Of a DNA stretch of 20,674 nt, positions 14,866 to 20,674 are shown one piece after another. The position numbers were made by a program, and so were the translations under genes. The stretch's first letter is position 1; each line of letters begins with the position of its first letter. The DNA is taken from NCBI GenBank assembly GCA_036389715.1, contig DASVWH010000157.1:1-20674 (forward strand), in the 5' to 3' direction. A model generated the notes under the pieces. The model ran no database searches and was not told where the DNA came from. It saw nothing but the letters and a program-made list of their open reading frames with translations. The DNA comes from DASVWH01 sp036389715 (GTDB lineage: Bacteria; Acidobacteriota; Blastocatellia; Pyrinomonadales; Pyrinomonadaceae).

Positions 14866-15606
14866 ATGAACTTCGATCCGACGAACAATATTTCGTGGCT
14901 CTTCGGTCATCGCGGGAGAGTAGCGGTTTTCATTGACGGCAACAATCTTTTTCACGCGGCACGCTTTCACAATATAGACATTGACTACAACAAGCTCCTG
15001 CGTGTTCTGCTCGGCGATGGACGGCTCCTGCGGGCCTTCTTTTACACGGGCGTGGATGTCGGCGCTGAAAGGCAGCAGGGCTTCCTGCTCTGGATGCGGC
15101 GCAACGGTTTCCGCGTGGTCCAGAAGGAGCTCAAGACCTTCTACGACGGCACGCGCAAGGCCAACCTAGATGTCGAGATTGCCGTTGACATGCTTTCCCT
15201 GGCCGGGCGCTACGACACGGCCGTGCTCGTCTCGGGCGACGAGGATTTCGTTTACGCCGTCAACGCCGTCGCCTATAAGGGCTGCCGCGTCGAGGTCGCA
15301 GGCTTCCGCTCGAACACCGCGCCGAAGCTCATTGACGTGGCCGACTACTTCATAGACCTCGGCGAGATTGCCGACAAGGTTCGTAAAGAGTTGCCGCACG
15401 GCTCGCACTACCACGAGAGAGACCTGCACGAGGAAGCGGGCGCATCGACCTTCCTGCATAATCACGGCGCGTCCGCACAGTCGAACGGGAGTCCAGACGG
15501 CTTTGGCGCGCCGGGGCCGCGCGTTCACCTCGAACCCCAGACCGACGACGAGCTGGAACAGTTTGAGTCGGCCCCGGAATTTATCCGTATCACGGATGAA
15601 CATTAG
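14866..15606 (+). CDS. NYN domain (LabA/DUF88, PIN-like) putative RNase
   Basis: A 246-residue cytoplasmic protein. The N-terminal ~170 residues form a NYN domain, the PIN-fold nuclease family of LabA and DUF88 proteins. Visible acidic positions are D24 in VFIDGNN (21-27), D102 and D108 in LDVEIAVDML, and D125/D127 in VLVSGDEDF; together they would bind Mg2+ for RNA cleavage. VEVAGFRSNTAPKLIDVADYFIDL (142-165) is the typical closing stretch, with the conserved Leu-x2-x-Ala-Asp-x-F pattern. The C-terminal ~75 residues are charged and low complexity, probably disordered. GGAG in TTATGGAGC, about 11 bases before ATG 14866, may be the ribosome binding site. The next gene starts 55 bases downstream, so the two could be co-transcribed. 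The RNA target is unknown. Confidence 0.87.
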   Translation: MNFDPTNNISWLFGHRGRVAVFIDGNNLFHAARFHNIDIDYNKLLRVLLGDGRLLRAFFYTGVDVGAERQQGFLLWMRRNGFRVVQKELKTFYDGTRKANLDVEIAVDMLSLAGRYDTAVLVSGDEDFVYAVNAVAYKGCRVEVAGFRSNTAPKLIDVADYFIDLGEIADKVRKELPHGSHYHERDLHEEAGASTFLHNHGASAQSNGSPDGFGAPGPRVHLEPQTDDELEQFESAPEFIRITDEH

Positions 15607-15610
15607 AACA

Positions 15611-15647
15611 GCTGCCGGATGAGCCGCTCCCGAAACCGTCCGGCAGC
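15611..15647 (+). terminator. Hairpin between the NYN and DUF2203 genes
   Basis: GCTGCCGGA (15611-15619) is the exact reverse complement of TCCGGCAGC (15639-15647), with a 19-base loop. It starts five bases past the NYN stop. No T-run follows and the next gene starts 14 bases later, so partial termination or RNA processing is as likely as full termination. Confidence 0.45.
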
Positions 15648-15661
15648 CTGTATCTATCCTT

Positions 15662-16039
15662 ATGAAAGTCTTTAGTATCGAAGAAGCCAATGCGCTGCTC
15701 CCGACGGTGCAGCGCATTCTCCTGACCATTCGGAGCGCGCACCGCCGCTTGATTGCATACAAGGAGGCGGCCAGGCACGCGGCCGAAGGCGCGGAGCAGG
15801 GCGGGGGCGGAATGCCCGAAGGCTCGCGCTATGTTTCCCTGCTCGTTGACCTGCTCTCAAGCACGGCCGAGCTGGACGGCCTCGGCGTCCAGCTCAAGGA
15901 TTACGAGCGCGGCCTGATAGACTTTCCCTCGCTCCGCGACGGGCGCGTCGTCCTTCTCTGCTGGCATCTCGGCGAAGGCGACGAGATTGAATGGTGGCAT
16001 GATGTCGAGGCCGGTTTCAACGGCAGACAGCCGCTCTAA
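15662..16039 (+). CDS. DUF2203 family protein
   Basis: A 125-residue soluble protein. It begins KVFSIEEANALLPTVQRIL, the usual DUF2203 opening, has a helical middle with a Gly/Glu-rich loop (EGAEQGGGGMPEG, about 42-54) and ends with CWHLGEGDEIEWWHDVEAGF and GRQPL, the family hallmark. Length matches the family. No function is established for DUF2203 to my knowledge, and no catalytic residues are obvious, although the clustered Cys, His, Glu and Asp in the C-terminal motif could bind a metal. It follows the NYN gene by 55 bases. No Shine-Dalgarno sequence is apparent before ATG 15662. Confidence 0.9.
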   Translation: MKVFSIEEANALLPTVQRILLTIRSAHRRLIAYKEAARHAAEGAEQGGGGMPEGSRYVSLLVDLLSSTAELDGLGVQLKDYERGLIDFPSLRDGRVVLLCWHLGEGDEIEWWHDVEAGFNGRQPL

Positions 16040-16341
16040 AACCGCTCTCACGGAAGACCGCCAGGACAGGCATCGCACCCTCCTTCGACGCTCACTTTTC
16101 CCATTTCACGGCTTTTCGCCTGTGCCTTTATCTTGTGGCCTCCGGCAAGTCAAATACAGTGTCTGGTATATTTTCTGGTTGACGACTTAAAGTAGCTTCT
16201 GATAGTATCCGCCGCGACTCCGCAGTGGGCCAGGGTTTACCAGCTTCGACCCTCGGCCTCAAATGAAACACTTTCAGGTAGCAAGCAGAAGTCTTTGCTG
16301 TACCTTTTTACTTTTGCCTTTTTGTGGGAGGCCCTTCTGTT
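16040..16341. other. 302-base intergenic region with a promoter and low-complexity pyrimidine tract
   Basis: No supported gene. It holds the candidate promoter at 16179-16208 and, just before the next gene, an AGCAAGCAG-type stretch followed by a T-rich tract (about 16299-16324) made of CTTTTT/ACTTTTG/CCTTTTT units. The tract resembles the degenerate short repeats seen elsewhere in the window. Confidence 0.5.
16179..16208 (+). promoter_or_regulatory. Candidate sigma-70 promoter for the RDD protein gene
   Basis: TTGACG (16179-16184, five of six) and TAGTAT (16203-16208, four of six) are separated by 18 bases. The site is 134 bases before ATG 16342, in an AT-richer island of a GC-rich region. 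Confidence 0.5.
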
Positions 16342-17538
16342 ATGCAGTGTCCCTCGTGCCGTGCAGTCTACTCCAACGGCCTGGATATTTGCCCGCGTTG
16401 TCAGACGCCGGGAGCCAAATCTTCCTCCGAGCATGAACCCGTCTCCGCCGATCTCAAGCAAGAACAGGCGGCCCCGCCGCCCGCCGCTCAAGCGGTTGAA
16501 CAGTCTGCGGCTGAAGCTCCCGCCGCTGCCGCCCCGAATTCGACCCTCATCGAATTTCCGGGCGTCTCGCGTGCGTCGCGCCCGCAATGGCGCAAGGAGC
16601 TGAGCGAGCGCGTGAGAGAGATTCAGGAACGGCGCGCGCGCGATGCGACGGGCGAAAACGAAGAGGTCAGGCGCAGCCGACCGGAGCAGACGGCGACGGC
16701 GGAAGCGGCCGCGCCGCAATTAGGGCTCGTCCCCACACAGGATGCACCGCCCGTCAATCCGATTCTCGCCGCCGCGCTCAAGCGTCTTGAGCGTGCGCGA
16801 CAGGTCTCTTCCCCCATGCCGCGCACGCGCTCAGGCATGGGCGGCGCTGCCACCGCGGTCGCACGCGTCGCCGAAGAGCAGTATCAAACCGAGGCCAGTT
16901 CGGAAGCGGCGGCGCAGGTCTCGCTTGTTGTCCCGGCGACGGTTGAGCCTCAGAGAGAGCAGGCGCGCGAACACACGCTCGTCGTCGTTCCCGCGCAGGT
17001 GGCTCCGAAGATTACCCTTCCTGCGGCCAGGCCGCTGCCGAAGCGGGTTATCCCTGAGCCGGGCGATGAACTCGCGGCCGAGCCGCTTGGAACAGAGTTG
17101 GCAGAGGCCGCGACGGATGAAGCTCTCTACGATGACCGCGCGCCCGTTGCGTCGCGCATCGCGGGCAGCTTGATAGACCTCGCGGTCGTAGCCTTCGCCT
17201 CGTCTCCCTTCGCGGCGATTATCGAATTAACGAACGGCAACTGGGCCGACATGCGTGTCTCGGGCGCGATGGTGGGCATCGTCCTGGTCGTGATGTTTCT
17301 CTACCAGACGGCTTCGACTGCCCTGGCCGGGCGGACCTGGGGGATGTCGCTGGTCTCGTTGCGCGCGGTGGATGCCGACACGGGGCTGCCGCCGACGACC
17401 CGTCAATCAATCGGTCGCGCGCTCCTCTTCATGTTCTCGCTGGTCACGCTCGGGCTCGGCCTTCTCTACGCGCTGTTTGACGCCGAAGGCCGCACCGCAC
17501 ACGATCACTTCACGCAGACGGCGGTCGTGCGCGAGTAA
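16342..17538 (+). CDS. Zinc-ribbon protein with C-terminal RDD membrane domain
   Basis: A 398-residue inner-membrane protein. The N-terminus is a rubredoxin-like zinc ribbon with C3-x2-C6 and C17-x2-C20. A ~240-residue linker rich in Ala, Pro, Glu and Arg follows, likely disordered. The C-terminal RDD domain (about 264-398) has three hydrophobic segments: SRIAGSLIDLAVVAF (with R272 and D279), a segment through IVLVVMFLYQTA leading to GRTWGMSLVSLRAV, and LLFMFSLVTLGLGLLYALFD, ending GRTAHDHFTQTAVV. RDD proteins are poorly characterised; some have been linked to ion exchange or transport. I prefer ATG 16342 over GTG 16324 because GGGAGG (16326-16331) sits ten bases before it and the CPSC motif follows at once. 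A terminator follows the stop, so it is probably monocistronic. Confidence 0.88.
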   Translation: MQCPSCRAVYSNGLDICPRCQTPGAKSSSEHEPVSADLKQEQAAPPPAAQAVEQSAAEAPAAAAPNSTLIEFPGVSRASRPQWRKELSERVREIQERRARDATGENEEVRRSRPEQTATAEAAAPQLGLVPTQDAPPVNPILAAALKRLERARQVSSPMPRTRSGMGGAATAVARVAEEQYQTEASSEAAAQVSLVVPATVEPQREQAREHTLVVVPAQVAPKITLPAARPLPKRVIPEPGDELAAEPLGTELAEAATDEALYDDRAPVASRIAGSLIDLAVVAFASSPFAAIIELTNGNWADMRVSGAMVGIVLVVMFLYQTASTALAGRTWGMSLVSLRAVDADTGLPPTTRQSIGRALLFMFSLVTLGLGLLYALFDAEGRTAHDHFTQTAVVRE

Positions 17539-17560
17539 CCTGCATGAATGGAAGACCGCA

Positions 17561-17600
17561 AGAGGCTCTGCTCTCCTGAACCGGGGCAGGGCCTTTTCTT
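17561..17600 (+). terminator. Intrinsic terminator after the RDD gene
   Basis: AGGCTCTGC (17563-17571) pairs with GCAGGGCCT (17586-17594) through one T-G wobble, can extend inward by wobble pairs, and is followed by TTTCTTTC. It starts 23 bases past the stop. The stem plus T-rich tail fits Rho-independent termination. Confidence 0.75.
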
Positions 17601-17695
17601 TCAGCAGGGCGCAGAAGTTATCAACGCCGCCGCCCGGACCCGGCCCGCAGCGGTTTTCAACTCGCCGATCATCGTTCATAATCCATCATCTCTCT

Positions 17696-19138
17696 ATGAA
17701 CGATCCGACAATCAAGGCCATCGTCGAAGAACTGGCGCCGCTGCTGACGGGTAGAATGCCGGGTAGGATATTCCAGCTCGCGCGCATGGCGCTGGCGCTG
17801 GACTTCCGGCCCGGCGACGGGCGCTATCTGTTCATCAGCGTCGAACCGGCGCGGCCTAGAATCCACCTGATAGAAAGGCGCGTTCGTGAGCTTGAGAAAC
17901 AGTCTGTCGCGCCCTCGCCCTTCGCGCTCGTCCTGCGCAAGCAGCTCGGCGGAGCGACGCTCGGCTCAATCGCCAAGGACGACCGCGACCGTATCGTGCG
18001 TCTCTCATTCGACGGGCAGGATGAAGTCGGGAATCCGACGGCGCGAACGCTCGTCGTACAGTTGACCGGGAAGGCATCGAACCTGCTGCTGCTTGACGGG
18101 AGCGGGCGCGTTCTGGACACGCTGCGGCCGCCGCGCGGCGAGGGTCAGGAGATAGGCGACCTCTACCGCCCGCCCGCGCCCCAGGCGGCCGGGGCTCCCG
18201 AACAGGCGCTCTTTGAACGGGGCCGGTTCAGCACCTATTCGGAGGCGTTAGACGATTACTATCGCGGGCGCGAGGCGGCGCAGGTCTTTGATGCGCGCGC
18301 GGCTGCGGCCCTCGCGCAGTTGCGCAAAGAGCTGGCGCAGCACGAGAGGCTTCGTCGCCACCTGGAACGCGACCTCGCGGAGCACGGTGATGCCGCGGAG
18401 CATAAAAGAATCGGCGACCTGCTGCTGGCCAACATCGGGACGGCACGGCGCGATGGCCCAATAGTCACGCTGACGGACTATTACGCGGAGGATGCTCCGA
18501 CGATTGAACTGGAGCTTGACGAAAATTCCACCTTGCAGGAAGAGGCCGCCCGCAGCTTTGCTCGCTACACGAAGGCGCGGCGCGCCGCACAGGAGATAGC
18601 ACAGCGTCTGGTCATTCTACAAAAAGAGATAGAGGCGCTGGAGGCGCGCCGGGCCGAGCTTGAAGCCATTACGGAGAGGCGCGACGAGGCCGCGCTCGAA
18701 GGCTTCGACGGCAAGCCGCAGACGGAGGCCGGAAGGCCGCAGCGGAAGAAGAAGCCTGCGGAGAATATCGCGGGCGTGCGGCGTTATCGCTCATCGGATG
18801 GCTACGAGATTCTGGTCGGCAGGGCCGCGCGTGATAACGACCAACTGACATTCCGCATCGCCCGCCCCCATGACCTCTGGCTGCACGCCGCAGACTATGC
18901 GGGCTCTCACGTCATCGTGCGAAATCCGACCCGCACCGATATTCCGCATCGCACGATCATCGAAGCCGCGCAACTGGCGGCCGCCTTCAGCCGGGCGCGG
19001 CGCGACGCCAAGGTTGATGTCCATTACACGCCCCGCAAATTGATCTCGAAGCCCAGGGGCGCTGTGCCGGGACTGGTCCGCATGTCCGGCTTTCGCTCCA
19101 TCACGGTCGAGCCGCGCGAGGGCGTCGAGCGCATTTGA
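17696..19138 (+). CDS. rqcH: RqcH/NFACT-type ribosome quality control protein, short form
   Basis: A 480-residue cytoplasmic protein of the RqcH (FbpA/Rqc2/NEMF) family, which in bacteria binds obstructed 50S subunits and adds alanine tails to stalled chains for degradation. NFACT-N spans about 1-165 (LTGRMPGRIFQLAR, QLTGKASNLLLLD) and keeps the Asp-Arg pair (D98-R99 in DDRDRIVRL) corresponding to the D97/R98 needed in Firmicute RqcH. Coiled-coil stretches lie at about 200-235 and 283-335, with RIGDLLLANI between them. NFACT-R occupies about 362-472 (DGYEILVGRAARDND, HDLWLHA, GSHVIV). Typical members have ~560-580 residues; here YRPPAP (157-162) passes almost directly to YSEALDDYY (181-189), so the helix-hairpin-helix segment seems missing. 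ATG 17696 was chosen because NFACT-N homology starts at once; a much longer open frame upstream overlaps the previous gene. Confidence 0.9.
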   Translation: MNDPTIKAIVEELAPLLTGRMPGRIFQLARMALALDFRPGDGRYLFISVEPARPRIHLIERRVRELEKQSVAPSPFALVLRKQLGGATLGSIAKDDRDRIVRLSFDGQDEVGNPTARTLVVQLTGKASNLLLLDGSGRVLDTLRPPRGEGQEIGDLYRPPAPQAAGAPEQALFERGRFSTYSEALDDYYRGREAAQVFDARAAAALAQLRKELAQHERLRRHLERDLAEHGDAAEHKRIGDLLLANIGTARRDGPIVTLTDYYAEDAPTIELELDENSTLQEEAARSFARYTKARRAAQEIAQRLVILQKEIEALEARRAELEAITERRDEAALEGFDGKPQTEAGRPQRKKKPAENIAGVRRYRSSDGYEILVGRAARDNDQLTFRIARPHDLWLHAADYAGSHVIVRNPTRTDIPHRTIIEAAQLAAAFSRARRDAKVDVHYTPRKLISKPRGAVPGLVRMSGFRSITVEPREGVERI

Positions 19139-19152
19139 AGAGCACGGCGATT

Positions 19153-19292
19153 AGTAGTGAGCAGTAAGCAGTGAGCAGTAAGCAGTAAGCAGTGAGCAGC
19201 AGGAATTAAGCTGTCAGCAGTCGGCGGTAAGCATTGGTGATTAAACAATGAGCGGTGTGTAATAAGCAGTTAGCCGCTAACAGTTGTCAGTA
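19153..19292. repeat. Degenerate tandem heptanucleotide repeat, about 20 units
   Basis: The consensus unit is AGCAGTR. Units 2-7 (19160-19201) are almost perfect, alternating AGCAGTA and AGCAGTG. After that the units diverge (AGCTGTC, AGCAGTC, GGCGGTA, AGCATTG, AGCGGTG, AGCAGTT, AACAGTT, GTCAGTA) but the 7-base phase holds to 19292 without an indel. It lies just past the rqcH stop. It resembles in form the short tandemly repeated (STRR) heptamers described in cyanobacteria. Confidence 0.85.
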
Positions 19293-19501
19293 ATCGTCGC
19301 CGGTGCGGGGCAGCGAAGTGTGGCGGCAGGCAACGGAGTCTCGATCTTCGGTGGGGCTGGCGGCCGTTTCCTCCGCGTGCACATACTTTCGCCACAGCAT
19401 TAGCATATGTTGGTGTCAGCAGGCAGATTAGTGCTGAACGAATGGCCCTCCAATGATGCTTTCGCGGACAGAGAATGGTCAGCCGCTTTCGCCGACCAGA
19501 T
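19293..19501. other. Non-coding spacer with no recognised element
   Basis: Between the heptamer array and the promoter of the LysM gene I see no supported open frame on either strand (the minus-strand frame lacks homology or signals), no tRNA and no clear hairpin. Confidence 0.45.
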
Positions 19502-19529
19502 TTGCGAAGCGCCGCCAGTTCGGTATAAT
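19502..19529 (+). promoter_or_regulatory. Sigma-70 promoter of the BON-LysM gene
   Basis: TTGCGA (19502-19507, four of six) and a perfect TATAAT (19524-19529) are separated by 16 bases. Transcription would start near 19536, giving a leader of about 94 bases that includes the hairpin at 19570. Confidence 0.62.
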
Positions 19530-19569
19530 ATCCGCCGTCCCTCATACATTCCCCTTTAATTCTTGCATC

Positions 19570-19587
19570 CGGCCCACTCGTGGGCCG
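19570..19587 (+). promoter_or_regulatory. Leader hairpin of the BON-LysM gene
   Basis: CGGCCCAC (19570-19577) and GTGGGCCG (19580-19587) form a very stable stem closed by a tight loop. It lies 42 bases before the start codon, in the predicted leader, without a T-run. It may stabilise the transcript. Confidence 0.45.
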
Positions 19588-19629
19588 AGCATGACATTTC
19601 ATTGACGGTAGTTGGAAGGAGACAGTAGG

Positions 19630-20085
19630 ATGGGTATATTCGATCAAATGTTTGGAACCGGCGCGGCAGCCGCAGTCAGCCAGCAAAGTCAGTTTGACCA
19701 GCTCAAGCAGAAATACCAGAGCGTGCTGCATACACTCGAACAGGAGAATGTGCGCGTGCAGAATCTTCACGTCGAAAACGGCAAGCTGTTGATTCGCGGC
19801 GCTGCACCTTCGGAAGAAGCCAAGAATAAGGTTTGGGATCAGATCAAGGCGGTTGATTCTAATTACGGCGATCTGCAAGCGGAAATCAACGTGGATGCGA
19901 GCCAGAGCCATCAGAGCGGGGGAACTTACACGGTCAAGCCGGGCGATTCGCTCTGGAAAATCGCGCAGAATCATCTGGGCGACGGCAATCGCTACATGGA
20001 AGTCTTCTATGCCAATCGCGACCAGATGGACTCGCCGAAGTCGGTGATTCATCCGGGCGACGAGCTGAAGCTGCCGCCGAAATAG
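19630..20085 (+). CDS. lysM: BON and LysM domain protein, Kbp/YgaU type
   Basis: A 151-residue protein with a BON domain (about 25-95, including VRVQNLHVENGKLLIRGAA and KAVDSNYGDLQAEINV) followed by a LysM domain (about 99-150, TYTVKPGDSLWKIAQNHLG, VIHPGDELKLP). Length and order match E. coli Kbp (YgaU, 149 residues), a potassium-binding protein with no signal peptide; this protein also lacks one, so it is probably cytoplasmic despite the peptidoglycan-binding name often given to LysM. The role here is inferred from that similarity. AAGGAG (19616-19621) lies eight bases before ATG 19630 and fixes the start. A leading TTG at 19612 would bury the ribosome binding site in the coding region. It has its own promoter and terminator, so it is monocistronic. 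Confidence 0.9.
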   Translation: MGIFDQMFGTGAAAAVSQQSQFDQLKQKYQSVLHTLEQENVRVQNLHVENGKLLIRGAAPSEEAKNKVWDQIKAVDSNYGDLQAEINVDASQSHQSGGTYTVKPGDSLWKIAQNHLGDGNRYMEVFYANRDQMDSPKSVIHPGDELKLPPK

Positions 20086-20122
20086 GGCGCGCCCAGGTTT
20101 CGGATAAGTACTAAGCCTCGCA

Positions 20123-20162
20123 AAGCGGCTGTCACGCGCAAGTTCAGATGTGGCAGCCGCTT
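20123..20162 (+). terminator. Terminator-like hairpin after the BON-LysM gene
   Basis: AAGCGGCTGTCAC (20123-20135) pairs with GTGGCAGCCGCTT (20150-20162) over 13 positions with a single U-G wobble, across a 14-base loop. The trailing sequence CTTGCTTTCCC is only moderately T-rich. It separates this gene from hemL. Confidence 0.72.
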
Positions 20163-20199
20163 CTTGCTTTCCCGCCAGCCTTGAGTTGAGAATGGATGC

Positions 20200-20674
20200 A
20201 TGAGTTCACCAGGCAGAGATGAGCACGACCGCTCGGCGGAGCTTTTCGCTCGCGCCGTCGAGTTGATTCCGGGCGGAGTCAATTCACCCGTCCGGGCTTT
20301 TCGCGGCGTCGGCGGAACCCCGCGCTTTATCAGGAGCGCACAGGGCGCGACGCTGACAGACGTTGACGGCCAAACTTACATAGACTATGTCGGCTCCTGG
20401 GGGCCGATGATTCTGGGCCACGCGGACGCCGAAGTGCTGGACGCGCTCAAAGAAGCGATGCTGCGCGGCACGAGCTATGGCGCGCCGACCGAGCTTGAGA
20501 TCGAAGTCGCCGAAGAGATCATCAACGCCGTCCCCTCCATCGAGATGGTGCGGATGGTCAACAGCGGGACGGAAGCCACGATGTCCGCCATCCGGCTGGC
20601 GAGAGGCGTCACAGGGCGCGACAAGCTGGTCAAGTTCGAGGGCTGCTATCACGGGCACGGCGACAGCCTGCTGG
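20200..20674 (+). CDS. hemL: Glutamate-1-semialdehyde 2,1-aminomutase, N-terminal part
   Basis: PLP-dependent enzyme that converts glutamate-1-semialdehyde to 5-aminolevulinate, the last step of the C5 route to tetrapyrroles (haem, cobalamin). The first 158 residues are present; the gene runs off the window end, so the catalytic lysine is not visible. Signature stretches are LIPGGVNSPVRAF (about residues 22-34), YIDYVGSWGPMILGHA, VRMVNSGTEATMSAIRLARG and GCYHGHGDSLL, where the Ser-Gly-Thr-Glu-Ala segment helps bind the PLP phosphate. ATG 20200 gives the usual distance to PGGVNSP; an in-window ATG at 20193 is in another frame. The ribosome binding site is weak. The gene starts 37 bases past the LysM terminator. 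Confidence 0.95.
   Translation, partial: MSSPGRDEHDRSAELFARAVELIPGGVNSPVRAFRGVGGTPRFIRSAQGATLTDVDGQTYIDYVGSWGPMILGHADAEVLDALKEAMLRGTSYGAPTELEIEVAEEIINAVPSIEMVRMVNSGTEATMSAIRLARGVTGRDKLVKFEGCYHGHGDSLL

Noticed and set aside
17372..17695. Long N-terminal extension of the RqcH frame
   Set aside because: It overlaps the RDD gene and a terminator, lacks homology, and NFACT-N begins directly at ATG 17696.
19153..19292. Possible CRISPR array
   Set aside because: The units are 7 bases and contiguous with no unique spacers, so it is a simple tandem repeat.

Overview
The window looks like a piece of chromosome from a GC-rich, diderm, free-living bacterium, most likely an acidobacterium (Blastocatellia/Vicinamibacteria type). 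This is an inference from an Oar-like TonB-dependent receptor with a carboxypeptidase-regulatory N-terminal domain, a fused AroD-AroE protein, exported beta-propeller proteins, sigma-54 type promoters and the base composition. I identified no phage, IS element, tRNA, rRNA or CRISPR array. All genes supported here lie on the + strand; the long minus-strand frames are GC-rich shadows.

Layout. (1) 1-3395, core metabolism: the 3' half of cysK, a 19-bp perfect inverted repeat, an AroD-AroE fusion (two steps of the shikimate pathway), and a ThiF/MoeB-type E1-like adenylyltransferase with a C-terminal extension, followed by a terminator-like hairpin. (2) 3491-6894, exported proteins of unknown role: a 739-residue beta-propeller protein, a 64-residue Pro/Lys-rich secreted peptide with its own near-consensus sigma-54 promoter and hairpin terminator, and a 205-residue secreted protein. 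(3) 7122-9844, regulation: a LytS-type membrane histidine kinase, a LytTR response regulator separated from it by a structured spacer, and a 133-residue protein whose only recognisable domain is a Fis-type helix-turn-helix. (4) 9845-13628: a 515-bp regulatory region with a 16-bp-stem hairpin, three related palindromes, a near-consensus sigma-54 promoter and a leader hairpin, ahead of a 1064-residue Oar-like outer-membrane receptor that ends in a textbook intrinsic terminator.

(5) 13787-16039: a lipoprotein resembling a metalloprotease propeptide (FTP/PepSY-like) with no protease attached, a NYN (PIN-like) RNase-family protein and a DUF2203 protein. (6) 16342-19138: a zinc-ribbon/RDD membrane protein with an intrinsic terminator, then a short RqcH/NFACT ribosome-quality-control protein that seems to lack the central helix-hairpin-helix part. 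(7) 19153-20674: a degenerate array of about twenty 7-bp repeats, a BON-LysM protein (Kbp/YgaU type) with a clear promoter, ribosome binding site and terminator, and the 5' part of hemL.

The most interesting piece is the 9.4-10.4 kb segment: a Fis-HTH-only protein, repeated palindromes and a sigma-54 promoter, all ahead of a nutrient-receptor-like gene. It suggests a local enhancer-type control circuit. The same promoter class drives the tiny secreted peptide at 5942.
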